In this document: piece by piece, positions 22,399 to 32,816 of the stretch
Layout of the letters: each line of letters opens with the position of its first letter
How positions within the stretch are numbered: the stretch's first letter is position 1
Assembly (NCBI RefSeq): GCF_012489685.1
Contig: NC_080045.1
Coordinates: forward strand, 2,733,001 to 2,797,000
DNA length: 64,000 nt
Reading direction: 5' to 3'
Source of the DNA: Lotus japonicus
Taxonomy: Eukaryota > Streptophyta > Magnoliopsida > Fabales > Fabaceae
Program-made: the position numbers and the translations under genes
Notes under the pieces: generated by a model
Database searches by the model: none
The model's input: the letters and a program-made list of their open reading frames with translations, nothing else
What the model was told of the DNA's origin: nothing

Positions 22399-25300
22399 TT
22401 AATATGATGCCTGCAAATTTGGAACTTCATTTCTCCCATGATCCATTTTGATCATTTGTTTGTAGCAACTCACTATCTTCTTATCCAACTCATAGTATTC
22501 TTCCATTTTACCCAAACGCTTCAAATCGAGGTCAATAAAATACACCTAATACAGATAAAATTGCAACCAGGTGACTCAAAAGTATTACAGATGTTATTCT
22601 TTTTGTATCTAAAGATTAAAAAAAATAGGATCTTAAACCATGGCTAAAAAATCAGTGCAGAACTTTGTCATATAGAAGAAACATAATTGCAATGACTACA
22701 AGATATTAATAAAAGTTGTGTCACAAGTAAGTAAGTACCGATGGAATCAAAGTAAAAAAAGTTTTTCCTACAAAATGCTATGGCTTGAGCTTGGTTCTTT
22801 TCATCTAAAATTAGCAAAGGATGAATGTGTAGAAACACTATAGTGGAAATGCTCTTCAAAGCTGATGTGACTCCAAAAGTTATGATATACCTAAAACCAT
22901 TTGCCTTCTCTTAAATTCTGACTTAATCTTTTCCTAATTTAAGCTGGTATTATATTATATTTTATATTTTTTTCTTATTTTTGTACCAAACCCAATATTA
23001 AGGTCCAATTCACATCATATTTTAGATTACTTTTACCATAAAAAATTGAACGTCTGTTCGCAATAGCCTACCGCAGCATCAACTAGACATCAGTTTTCTA
23101 GATGCTACCGCACCCCATAGCAAGGCCTAAATCTACCAACAGAAAATGAACTGTGAAGCACTATACCCTAAAATGTTAAACCAATAATAATAACTGTAAA
23201 GTTCGACTACCTTAAAATCAAAGGCTTGCTGAGTTGACTCAAGATATACATGACTGTATACAGATCCAGAATCCTCCTCTTTCCTTGCCCTGAAACATAT
23301 CATCAAACTGCAGTCTTTTGCAGTTGCAGCTATCAAGTAGTCTTTTACAATTCTCAAGCTTTCATCCAATGAAGCAGAATGCACAGAAGTATATTTTTTT
23401 GCCTGTTCTTCACTCAATTCTCTACAAACCATGCACTCTTGAGAAGTAATGTCATAGTATGCATGGATGACTCCTTCTATGTCAATATTATCAAGCTTCT
23501 GAACTGCCAGGAGCTGATCAAGGACACCTGATCTTTGCAAAGCCTCAGTAACAAGAGTAAATAAGGTCTCTGTACGTACACCATCATCAGCTAGGATGAC
23601 TGACTTAAGTTCATCTTCAAGTACTTTAGCAGTATATGCATCAGTACTTTTTGTACCACCTCCCAGTCCTCCAAGTATGAGAGAGCCATCTAAAAATACA
23701 CGAAAATTGTTTTGAGGGGTAGTAAAGAGATCCTTGACACCTTTATAAATTCTTTCCCCGGATCCAGAGAACAGATCAAGCGGATTATACACACTTTGGT
23801 GTGAAATCTGTAAACATATTGAAAATTTTTCTCAATCAGATTTATTGCTAAAATAACAATGGATATTGTCTTTTAATGTCAGCCAGAAGACAGTGGATTA
23901 AATGCTAAGGCTAGAATATATGACAACTGAGACTGAAAGTATGCATTGGCTATATAGTGACACTGCAACAGGATCACTATCCAAGGTTAAATTTTACGGG
24001 ATGTACCTCTCCTTGATGCAACTTCAGAGCTTGGTGCATTTGAAATCGAGTTATCCTCTTCTTGACAGCATTTTCTTCTGATATGAATCTTGAAAGCGGA
24101 AGAAATCCACATTTGGGCTACTTTTTAGAAAAATAAAATAAAATATTACAACCAAGTAAACGAGAAAGAGGAAACGACCAAGGGTAAGATAAAGATATTC
24201 AGTTTAACTAAAGGCATACATTAAAGGAAGAAAAATAAACCAGAGAGCAATAATTTGTGACATAATGAAGACCATATACCTTTATCTCAACGGATATGCT
24301 GGGGCTAGATCCTTGGCTACCTGCAATGAAACAATTGATGATTTCTCAGCAAGGTATGATACAATGCTAATACTTTGATGCTTAATTTAAATGAAAAACC
24401 GAAAAATCGTAACCAGAGGAAGCAAGTCCAATGATATGCGTCTCAATATATACCATGAGCGAAGATTGAATGGTCAGACATGAGAAGACCAAAATAACAA
24501 TGTGTATCAACCCGGGCAGCATCAACTCGCCAAGCAGGCCGTAAACTAGAAATATTCTTCTCAACCGACTCAAGGAACTCCTTGGTCACCAGGACATGCA
24601 TCTAAAAAGTATCAAAAGAGTATAGGTGAGAGACCAAAGTCACTAAACTTTCCCAAACATCTTAACCGTTTTATTCTAAAAACAAGGGTAATTCACTAAA
24701 CCCATTTAACAAAACTGATCATTTACTAGAATCCGATTTGGAATCCTCAAGTTAAGCACACAAAATCATAAAAACAACCACTTTGGGTTAATGGGTTTCC
24801 CACATGATGATAAAGATAACAACTTTCAGTTAAAGGATTTCAAATATCTAATTTGGAACAGGGAAAGTAAGCCGGAGGTGAGAGATCACAAACACTAACA
24901 GTATGTTTGGTCAAGCATTCCAAACTCTAGAATTAGTACACAAAGCTAAAAGCTACTCTGCAAAGCTTATGAAAATTGTTACAAATTACACAATTCTCAA
25001 ACAGTTTTCAAACATGCACTCAAAATCTCAAACATCTTGACCTCAAGCACACATGATGTAAAAACAACCATTTTGGATTGATGGGTTTCCCACATGATGA
25101 TAAAAATAACAACTTTCAGTTAATGGGTTTCCAATAAAATAAGCAGGAGGGTGATCAAAGCAGCAATAATCACATACCCCAGAATCAACATACTTGGCAC
25201 CAAGCAAAGGCTCCATAACATGCTGGACAAAGAGTTGACCTGCAATTTCCTTGTCAGAAAATGAAATGAGTTCATGCACATCTTTCCAGATGAGGCGTTC

Positions 25301-25581
25301 ATGTGGTGTCAAAGCTATGGAGTTCCTCACACCCTGTGACTTCGACCCATTGTTTGGAACTTTGCGTATTCGTATCACCTTCCCAATCTACACACACAAT
25401 ACACGTTAAGCTTGAAATCTAAGCACAACTCAGTTACAAACCAAACCAAGAGAGAGAGAGAGAGTGAGAGAGAACGCACATAAGAAGGGGAGGATCCAGT
25501 GTAAGCAAGAACAAGATTAACAGCACCTTCGCCTCTGTAAACCCAGAAAGCAGCGTCTTCTTCTGTCAAAGTCAGGTCCAT
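22399..25581 (-). CDS. IPK1: Inositol-pentakisphosphate 2-kinase
   Basis: Seven exons on the minus strand join in phase to 451 aa: 25480-25581, 25178-25387, 24454-24601, 24280-24320, 24007-24117, 23211-23807 and 22399-22545. The start ATG (25579-25581) gives MDLTLTEEDAAFWVYRGEGA. IPK1 hallmarks follow in order: the nucleotide-binding N-lobe (GEGAVNLVLAYTG; GKVIRIRK), RNSIALTPHERLIWKD, LFVQHVMEPLLG, RPAWRVDAARVDTHC, the conserved SVEIKPKCGFLP lysine motif, RFQMHQALKLHQGE, YNPLDLFSGS, DCSLMICFR and a FIDLDLK tail. The length equals that I recall for the Arabidopsis enzyme. It phosphorylates Ins(1,3,4,5,6)P5 at the 2-position to InsP6 (phytate), with links to phosphate sensing. All junctions are GT-AG. 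The last exon is 666 bases from its neighbour. No lesion seen. Confidence 0.95.
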
Positions 25582-25696
25582 GTTAACTTGCAGACAGCTA
25601 GTTCCAACCAAAACCCACAAGAACAACATGGTTGGGGGTACATATTGAAGGTCAAAAGGTGAAAAACAAAAGGAAAAGGTTTTACCCTTAAATTAA

Positions 25697-27082
25697 GGGT
25701 TAATCATCTACTTGGTCCCTGTCTTTGTCTCGTCGTCTGAAATTAGTCCCTCTCCGGAAAATTTGCAAATCTGGGTCCTCTCGTTTGCAATAAGTCTGGA
25801 ACAAGTCCTCGCCGGAGGCCGGAGCTCCGGCAAGTGATGAATAAACATGCTGACTGAATTAATGAGACTGACGTGGCAATTAAAAAAAATAAAAAAATTA
25901 CAAATCAGAATTTTTTATTTAAAAGACCATAATTAACCCTAAAAATTAACTAATCCTACTTAAAAAAACAAAAATAATTAACAAAACTAACCCCTAATTT
26001 AACAAAACTAAAAGAAATGCATAAAGGCAAATAATTAACAAACCTAACATCAGAATGTAACAAATTTTTTTTTAACAAAACTAACATATCAAAAAAAAAA
26101 ATTCCCAATCTTCTCCTTCATCCAAACACGCAGCCCCACCGCTTCTTCACCCCACCACAGTCGCAGTCTGAGTCGTCGGAGGTCGATGAGCCAGAGAGGG
26201 TTTTGGCGTCGTCTTTTGTGACTGGGAGGAGGAAGAAACAAGGAAGAGGATTGAGAAACAGGGGAAGAGGAAGAGAGAAGAAAAAGAAGAAGTCGTGGAT
26301 GGGAGAAGAGAGGGAAAGGGTTTGGCGGGTAGTTTTTCTGGGTTGGAAGGGGGGAGGGTTTTGCGCTTGGAGAAGAGGTCGCCGCCGACGGTGGGGCGGG
26401 CTTCCTTTCCTCCATCATCACCATCCAGTTCTGTGTTGCTTGCTACCACGGCGGCGTTAAGGACTGAGAAATTGGTCTGTGCTTCATTGTGACAGTTGGG
26501 TATTGCTCAGGATCAAGGTTTGGCCACAAGATTGGTCTGTGTTTACAGCATCTGCAACTCTCTAAGAAATGACCATCTCTCGAACTAGTTCTGGCTTCCT
26601 CTCTCTTGATCTCTTGTTTGGATTCCTCTTTCTGGTCGTGTTTGGGTTTTTAGGTTTGGGTTTTTCAGGTTGAGGAACGGTTCAAGGTTCAGGTGGACGT
26701 GATAGAGGGGGGGGGGGATGAAGATAAGGTTTTGTTACAGTAAATTGGGGAAGAAGAGATGAAGAAGATGAACCCTAATTTGATTGGGAATTGGGAATTG
26801 AGGTTAATTTGAGGGAATTGGATTTAATTTGGGAGGAATTGATTTTGCTAATTGGGTTAAATTATCTGATGTGTTATTTATTTATTTATTTTTTCAAAAA
26901 ATCCACGTAAGCATAATTTATCCAGTCAGCATGCTTATTCATCACTCGCCGGAGCTCCGGCCTCCGGCGAGGACCTGCTCCAGACTTATTGCAAACGAGA
27001 GGACCCAGATTTGAAAATTTTCCGAGGAGGGACTAATTTCAGACGACGAGACAAAAACAGGGACCAAGTAGACGATTAACCC
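25697..27082. mobile_element. MULE (Mutator-like) non-autonomous element, 1,386 bp
   Basis: Long terminal inverted repeats of roughly 180 bp: left GGGTTAATCATCTACTTGG, right ending CCAAGTAGACGATTAACCC, continuing inward through GACGAGACAAA and CTCGCCGGAGCTCCGG. TTAAATTAA is perfectly duplicated at 25688-25696 and 27083-27091, the 9-bp target duplication of Mutator elements. No MURA transposase is present. The GC-richer core (26090-26740) has open frames on both strands, for example minus 26147-26449 starting MVASNTELDGDDGG, that I cannot assign; a captured host 5' exon is possible. It sits about 115 bp upstream of the IPK1 start codon, so it is in that gene's promoter region. Confidence 0.9.
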
Positions 27083-27304
27083 TTAAATTAATTATAAAGA
27101 GAGAAAAAAAGGAAAAGAGAAAAAGGTGAAAAACAAAAGGAGGTTTTAGTGGACACCCATTAAACTCATATTACAATTATCATTTTCATAATGAAAAGAT
27201 ATATAAATATTTTTTTAATGAGGGATTTATTCCAAAGCAAAATCAAGTTGACTCAGATTCGATAAATCATTCAACATAATAGCAAGAAGATTTAGAGGAA
27301 CCTC

Positions 27305-27680
27305 CTAAATTAAAATGGAGGGGAATAAATTTGAGCTTTGAGCCAAATAATCCGCCACATTATTCTCAATTCTAGGGACAAACAATAAATTATATGAAAT
27401 AAATGACCAGACTAAGTCTCTACGGTCATTAAAATTAGAAAGCCCTTTTCCGATGTATAAAAAAATTAAAATTAGAAAGCCAATATGAGATACCAAGAGG
27501 ACCCACTACAACAAAGGGGAAACAAACTCAAGCAGCCTGTTTCAAAGCATTCGTGCCAGAAGCAAAGGTCCAACACCATGGAAATGACCCATAAAAAAGT
27601 AGCAGCTTTCGTGAGCAACGGTGAGGGAACATCCACTGGGAAGATAGCAGCACCAACAACATAGTTGCTTGAATAGATAA
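27305..27680 (-). pseudogene. RNase H-like (RVT_3 type) remnant
   Basis: The minus strand reads VVGAAIFPVDVPSPLLTKAA, then WVISMVLDLCFWHECFETG, and in a shifted frame NLLFVPRIENNVADYLAQSS. These match the A-A-x-F...LAEA.A...GL.LA......ETD core and the V.RE.N..AD.LA tail of plant RNase H-like domains. The first acidic residues and the frame are lost. It lies just upstream of, and antisense to, the LINE-like unit, so it may be part of another retroelement. Confidence 0.6.
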
Positions 27681-27763
27681 AAGGAGTGTAGTTTAGTCTT
27701 TGTTTGTTTGCGTGGTGTTTTATGAGTTTGCGGAATTCAATAGGATGACTATGTAAATAAAAT

Positions 27764-29311
27764 TTGGCTTTGTCATTTTTCAATATTTTTGGTTTCCCTG
27801 GTTTCATGAACCCCTCTGCTAGGGTTTATGGGCAATGTTCCCCTGGGACGGCGGTGGCGTGTCAGGAGGGCTCGTCGGCGGTTCGCGGTGATGGCAATGT
27901 TGACGGCGAGGTAGAAGGCGGCGAGAAGGACGGTGATGCAGACGGTGGGTCCGGTGGAAGAAACGGTGGTGGGAGGAAGTGTTTCTCTGTTTTCATTGAC
28001 GGAATCGATGAGAAGGCTGATTATCTCCTTCTTCGCAACTTGTGTTCAAAGTTTGGTAAGGTTCTCAATCTCTTTGTTCAGAGACAAAGAAAGATTGGGC
28101 GACTTTTCCGTTTCGGTTTTGTTCGGTATGAGCTTCGTGATCAGGCGGAGAAGGCGATTCTGGGTATCAATGGCGTTTTGATGGGGAATGCCTCTCTGTC
28201 GGCTGCCATGGCCAGATCCCCACGGGGTAGTGGGTCTTCTCCTTGTTCTTCTGGTGTGGAGGTCCAGAACGCTTCGGCTCAGGGGAATCGTTGTTCTGCT
28301 CCAGTTCAACAACGGGTGGCTGGGTCTTTTCCCCCTTTTCCCAATTCATGGCGTGATGTTGTAGTGGGGCTTAGGAGGGGCAGAGTTGCGACTTCTTTTT
28401 CTGAGGATGAGGATAGGATGCTTGATGGAGTTGGATATTCGTTTGAAGAGGGGATGAGAGTTCCGGTTCAGTTCCTATTTCCAGAGATTGCAAGGGCGGG
28501 TTTTGGTGGGGATAGCATCGTGAGAGGAGCAGAAGAGAGAGGTGGTGAAGTCAGCGGATGTTTAGCTCTAGGTTCGGATAGGATGGAGTGGCGTAGCAGA
28601 GACGGCTTAGTCGATGTTGTGGCGGCGGTAGCAGAGGTTGTGCAGGGAGGTGAGGCCGCGTTTGATTCTCGGTTTGGATTGAGGGGGTTTTGGGTGAACG
28701 GCTTGTCTTTTCTTCTCAAAGGGTCCTCGGTTGGGTGTTGGCACCGGGACCTTATCTTGTCTGTTGCTCCATCTCTTCTGTCGGTGTCTGTGGGTGTTAG
28801 GAATGCTTTGAGGACTTTTACTCCTTTGAATTTGTGTCTTGCAGGTTTGAGTCGTGGTTCTGGGTTGTTGGAGAGCTCTAAGTCCTTGGAGTTGGTCTCC
28901 TCTGGTTCTTGTGCAGTTGCTGCTGTTGTTTCTCCGATGCAGGCGGGCTCAGTGGTTATGTCAGTGTCCTCTCCTTGCCCAGCTTTGGGTTCTTTTGATG
29001 GGGGGTCGGGTGTCGTTGGTTCTGCGCTTGAGGAGGGATGTGTCGTTTTGCAGCAAGTTCAGCTACCTCGTAGACGTGGGCGTCCCAAAAAGGTTCCTCC
29101 TCCCTACCAGAGTAATCCGATTTTGGGCTGCTAGGAGCAGCGGAGTGATTTAGAGGAAGCTGGCGCTTCTCCTGGTAGTGGTGGACCTTACTTCACGCGC
29201 TCGAAAAAGACGTGGTTGCTTGGCAAAGTATTGGGGTTAGAGTTCGAGGGAAGCGAAATAGAGGCTATCCGTGGTTTGGAAAAGGTCTATGAGGATCATT
29301 TTAAGACTTGA
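27764..29311 (+). pseudogene. RRM-containing ORF1-like protein of a LINE
   Basis: The frame reads without a break from 27764 (a better Met is at 27806, MNPSARVYGQ) to a TAG at 29132-29134, then continues in the same frame through GPYFTRSKKTWLLGKVLGLEF to TGA at 29309-29311. An RNA-recognition motif occupies roughly residues 67-150: CFSVFIDGIDEKADYLLLR with an RNP2-like VFIDGI and an RNP1-like RFGFVRY. An AT-hook-like RRRGRPKK is near residue 440. Similar RRM proteins with a GGPYFTRSKK tail accompany legume LINEs (from memory). GC-rich composition contrasts with the surrounding AT-rich DNA. The single in-frame amber codon makes the full product unlikely. Confidence 0.65.
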
Positions 29312-29541
29312 GTCACGCTTGTATATCCTGGTTATGTCTGTGAAAGAGTTAGGAGGTCCTTTGTGGCCTATGCTCTTGTTTTTTTTGCCTGTTTAGTTCC
29401 TGTTTGGTTTAGCGGGCTTCTTTTTGTTCGTCGAAGCGCCTTGTTATTAGTGGGTGATCTTCGCCCCCTGAGGGTCCTGTCCTTAGGGGTTTTTTGTGTT
29501 AATCTATTTATATACTTTTATCTTTCAAAAAAAAAAATTTA
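27764..29541 (+). mobile_element. LINE-like unit with ORF1 only
   Basis: An RRM-bearing ORF is followed by a 3' UTR and ends with TATACTTTTATCTTTC plus poly-A at 29527-29538, the tail style of plant L1 LINEs. No reverse transcriptase or endonuclease reading frame lies in between. The left boundary is not defined and no target duplication is evident. Confidence 0.6.
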
Positions 29542-29544
29542 CAT

Positions 29545-30396
29545 CAAAGGTGCACGTACCTCTAATCCTCATTTTAAAAAAAAAAAAATCAATACATTTT
29601 TCTCACTTCAAATGTTTTGACTTAAAAAATAAATAAATCAATACTAAGAAAATTGGTTGGAGTGTGATTAAAAAATATATTGCTAGCAATATTTTTAATA
29701 CTCCTCTTATACAATATTCAAATGCAATTATCATTTTCTCTTAAAAATATTTTAAATCTTATTATTTTATTTATTAATCATTAAATTACTCCATATTAGT
29801 CCCCAAATGAAAGCTTGAGTGGTAAGAGCTGGTGACATATGAGTTGGAGAAGGGAAGATCCAGGGATCATTCATTTAGAGAGTGTAATTTATCTTTTCAA
29901 TGTACAAAAAGAAAATTACTCCATACTAAAGCAATTTATTATGCTCAAGAATTAGTTCCGTGGGTAAAAGAATATACTTCTTACGTCCCTAATTATAAGC
30001 TAACATTGAGACTTTTGTGATGTCAATAAATATAAACTAACTATGCAAAAGCTAATATTTTTTTTCCTATATTTCATTTTCAAAAAAAATATAACTTAGT
30101 AACATGTATTTATAATTAAAATCGAATAACTTTTTGAAAATTGAAATTTCAAAATCAAAATTCAAGACTTTTTTGAAACTCTAAAATAATAAATTAATTA
30201 ATTACTTCCAAAAATTATGAACAAGAAAATAATATTGATATTGATATTAGACTATTCGGTTTTGAATATCTAACTTATCAAGATTGTTCCCAAACAATTT
30301 CTACTAGTGTTTGTCATGTTTATTTAACTCATTAATAGAGACTAATGGTTAAATAAATTAAATTTAAATTTTTCTGAATTTTAAATGAGACGGAAT
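29545..30396. other. AT-rich spacer
   Basis: Very AT-rich DNA with poly-A/T runs. No gene or element terminus recognised. CGTCCCTAATTATAAGCTAA near 29981 resembles a Stowaway end but has no partner. Confidence 0.4.
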
Positions 30397-30672
30397 GAGG
30401 TTAGAAAATTTGATAATTGTAATGACCAAATTTATTAAGTTTCTATAATAATAAAGATTGAGATCAATGATTTTGTAGTTGTATCAATTTGTTATCATCA
30501 TATTAGGAAATCATCATTTTCAAAAAATTTGAATTTGTCATAATTTATAAATATGATTGAATGATGATAGGAAACTTGATAATTGTAATGACCAAATTTT
30601 AAGACAAAATTTATTAATTTTCTATAATAATAAAAATTGAGATCAATGATTTTGTAATTCTATCAATTTGTA
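30397..30672 (+). repeat. Imperfect direct duplication in AT-rich DNA
   Basis: TTGATAATTGTAATGACCAA occurs near 30410 and 30570, each time followed by CTATAATAATAAA, TTGAGATCAATGATTTTGTA and ATCAATTTGT. Two tandem copies of about 100-125 bp lie 160 bp apart. Function unknown. Confidence 0.65.
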
Positions 30673-30998
30673 ATTCAAAATTGGAAATATTTACGACATA
30701 AAATAATATTTTGAACTATTTGTTATCAAATAAAAAATATGCATAAAATTGAATATGACATGATCGGGTTACTAACTATAATATGAGAATGGGTGTAACA
30801 ACATTTCACCTTTAATCACTATTTTATATAACTAGTTCGATAACCCGTGCGCTGCACGGAATTTTATGTTGAATTTTTTTAATAAATAAATAAATAGTTT
30901 TCATATAAATGTAATTTTTTAATTATAAATAAGTCAATCGTGCATAAGTCAACCGTGTAATAATATGCGAAGAGAAAAATGAAATTGTATTGTATACA

Positions 30999-31830
30999 TC
31001 AAACATTTCCAAAATCTTCCTTAAACACTACATTTACAGTACTAGTCTGTTGTTTGCCCGACTCATCCAGTATACAAAGTTTAAGACTCTTTCTTGAGCA
31101 TACTCTAGAGAGAGCTATATATAACTGACCGTGAGTCACGACAGGCCTCAAAAGGAAAAACCCAACCTGAGATAGTGTTTGTTCGTAGCTTTTGTTTATG
31201 GTCATCGTAAAGCATACGACAATTGGAAACTGTCTTCTTCTGAATTTAATTAGAAATTTGGAATTAGAAGGAACTAAGTCCATTCTTGAAATGTGCAATT
31301 TGTCATTAGCATTTGTTCCCGTGATAACAGTTGCACCAATAACACGTTCACCAAGTTCCTCCACAATTAACCTACAAGTTCCATTGCATAAATATGATGC
31401 TTGGTCTATATTTCTCAAAAGCATGATTGGAGTACCAACTTTCAATAATAGTCTGTGGTTATGGATTCTTGAACTTTTAGTGTCGTTCAAAAGTTATGTG
31501 GTAAACCACTCACTTCGGATTTCAGAATCCACATCAGATTGTAAGACAGAGTCGGAGCTCAAATATTTACGTTCTGGTGCAGCTATCATGTCAAACATGT
31601 AAGTGTTTATCATTTCAACAACCTCAAGTGTAGGGGCCTATATTTCTCTATCTTGAAAGAATTGCAGGTCTTTCATTTTGCATTAATGGGCTAGGACTAA
31701 TTGGGATGAGCAGATCTGGCGAGATTTGAACATCATGCTCTCCTGCTCCTGAATCAGGGTGATCACCATTTTAAATTTTAAGAATCCAATCTGCAAACTC
31801 TTTGATTTCTTTTGCTTCATCAGTCGTCTG
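30999..31830 (-). pseudogene. Helitron Pif1-like helicase, C-terminal fragment
   Basis: Minus-strand translation gives, with stops and frameshifts, EIKEFADWILKI ... NERPAILSR ... and then a clean 163-codon stretch HNHRLLLKVGTPIMLLRNID, RFRRRQFPIVVCFTMTINKS and THGQLYIALSRV. These are late helicase motifs (including the TINKSQGQ-type and ALSR motifs) of the Pif1-like RepHel proteins. Here SQGQ reads SYEQ, so even this part is altered. The Rep nuclease domain and Walker motifs are absent. Confidence 0.85.
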
Positions 31831-32139
31831 AGCTGCAGAGAGTCCAACTTATGACCTGGACTCCGAAAGCCTCATAAGCCAAAAGTCTCACAATGATTAC
31901 AGGAAGTTTCCTCTTATATATGATAAGAACTCGAAGACCGCTACCAATTTTTGATATAGAAGGAATGTCTCTATTGTTAGTAAAAGGAACTGAAGCACGA
32001 ACAAACATAAGATTTTTAGGTTTTGTGACAATAGGATAACTGTGGTACTTTATCTCGTCTAAAGTCTCAATATAAATAGAGATATTAAAGGTGACTTTTC
32101 TTATTTGGCAAAAAAAAAACCAACAATTGGAACTGAATT

Positions 32140-32270
32140 TGTAAAATGATCAGAGGCCAGCCAATCCATCGGTTATTATAGCAAAACCGTCATGAACTTC
32201 GAACTTCAACACTAAAGTGTTTCCTAGAGGGTCAACAATGTACCACGTCCAGACGTTCAGAAGTTTAAGT
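32140..32270 (-). pseudogene. Possible B3-like domain fragment
   Basis: The minus strand reads WYIVDPLGNTLVLKFEVHDG and FAIITDGLAGL before a stop. The DPxGNxxEVxxxxxxGxxxxTxGW pattern recalls plant B3 DNA-binding domains. It is short and stop-interrupted, so this is tentative. A separate open stretch at 31820-32008 (minus; DIPSISKIGSGLRVLI) is unassigned. Confidence 0.3.
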
Positions 32271-32309
32271 CACATGACATCGTATCCACTAACCAAGCCA
32301 AAATCAAGC

Positions 32310-32816
32310 AAAGTAAAACAAAAACTAAAATTATATTTGAGCCAATACAAAAGAGATAGGACCAGCCATTTCATAAAAGAATAGGTAAGATTAAACCTTC
32401 CCCATATCGTGTAGAACAACAAAGTTTTGCAAAGTCATGGATCAAAAAATATGTAATTGCAAGGAAAAGATAAAATCAACAGTATGGAAGAGAATTTTTT
32501 TCATGCGTGAATTGTTATGAAGTTGAGGAGTTTTATAGCACTAGGTGTATGAAATTAGGTCTTTTTTGAAAATTTTAAATTTGTTCAAAAGATAACACCA
32601 GCATATTGATTTTCAAGAGAAGTCTTATTTTGAAAGATTATAAATCGGTGAAATTTTATTTTAAAATATATGATTACAATATGATTTATCAAGCCAGGTT
32701 CATTCTATTCTGATTTCTAGCAATTTTTTAGTCCATTCATCCGATGATATCTCGTTTTGTTTCTTAATTTGATAACATAATTTCACAAATGTTAATTCCA
32801 ATCTGGATGCTAGGAG
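32310..32816. other. Spacer between Helitron and element A
   Basis: AT-rich sequence without recognised features. Element A begins abruptly at about 32817. Confidence 0.4.

Larger units (their letters stand above)
30831..32310 (-). mobile_element. Helitron, 3' end defined, 5' end not found
   Basis: On the minus strand the element ends with a hairpin CCGTGC-AGC-GCACGG (30845-30859) and, nine bases on, CTAGT (30831-30835) next to a host T, the canonical Helitron 3' terminus (hairpin then CTRR, inserted at A|T). Upstream on the same strand lie decayed Helitron helicase sequence and further degraded coding remnants. The 5' TC end could not be located, so the right boundary is approximate. Confidence 0.75.

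Noticed and set aside
26203..26492. Arg/Gly-rich plus-strand coding region in the MULE
   Set aside because: Purine-rich low-complexity frame, open on both strands, no domain or splice context; listed only as MULE cargo.
29981..30020. Stowaway MITE end
   Set aside because: One end only; no inverted partner or TA-flanked right terminus found within 500 bases.
31192..31602. Plus-strand 136-codon ORF
   Set aside because: Complement of the Helitron helicase fragment, which has recognisable motifs on the minus strand.
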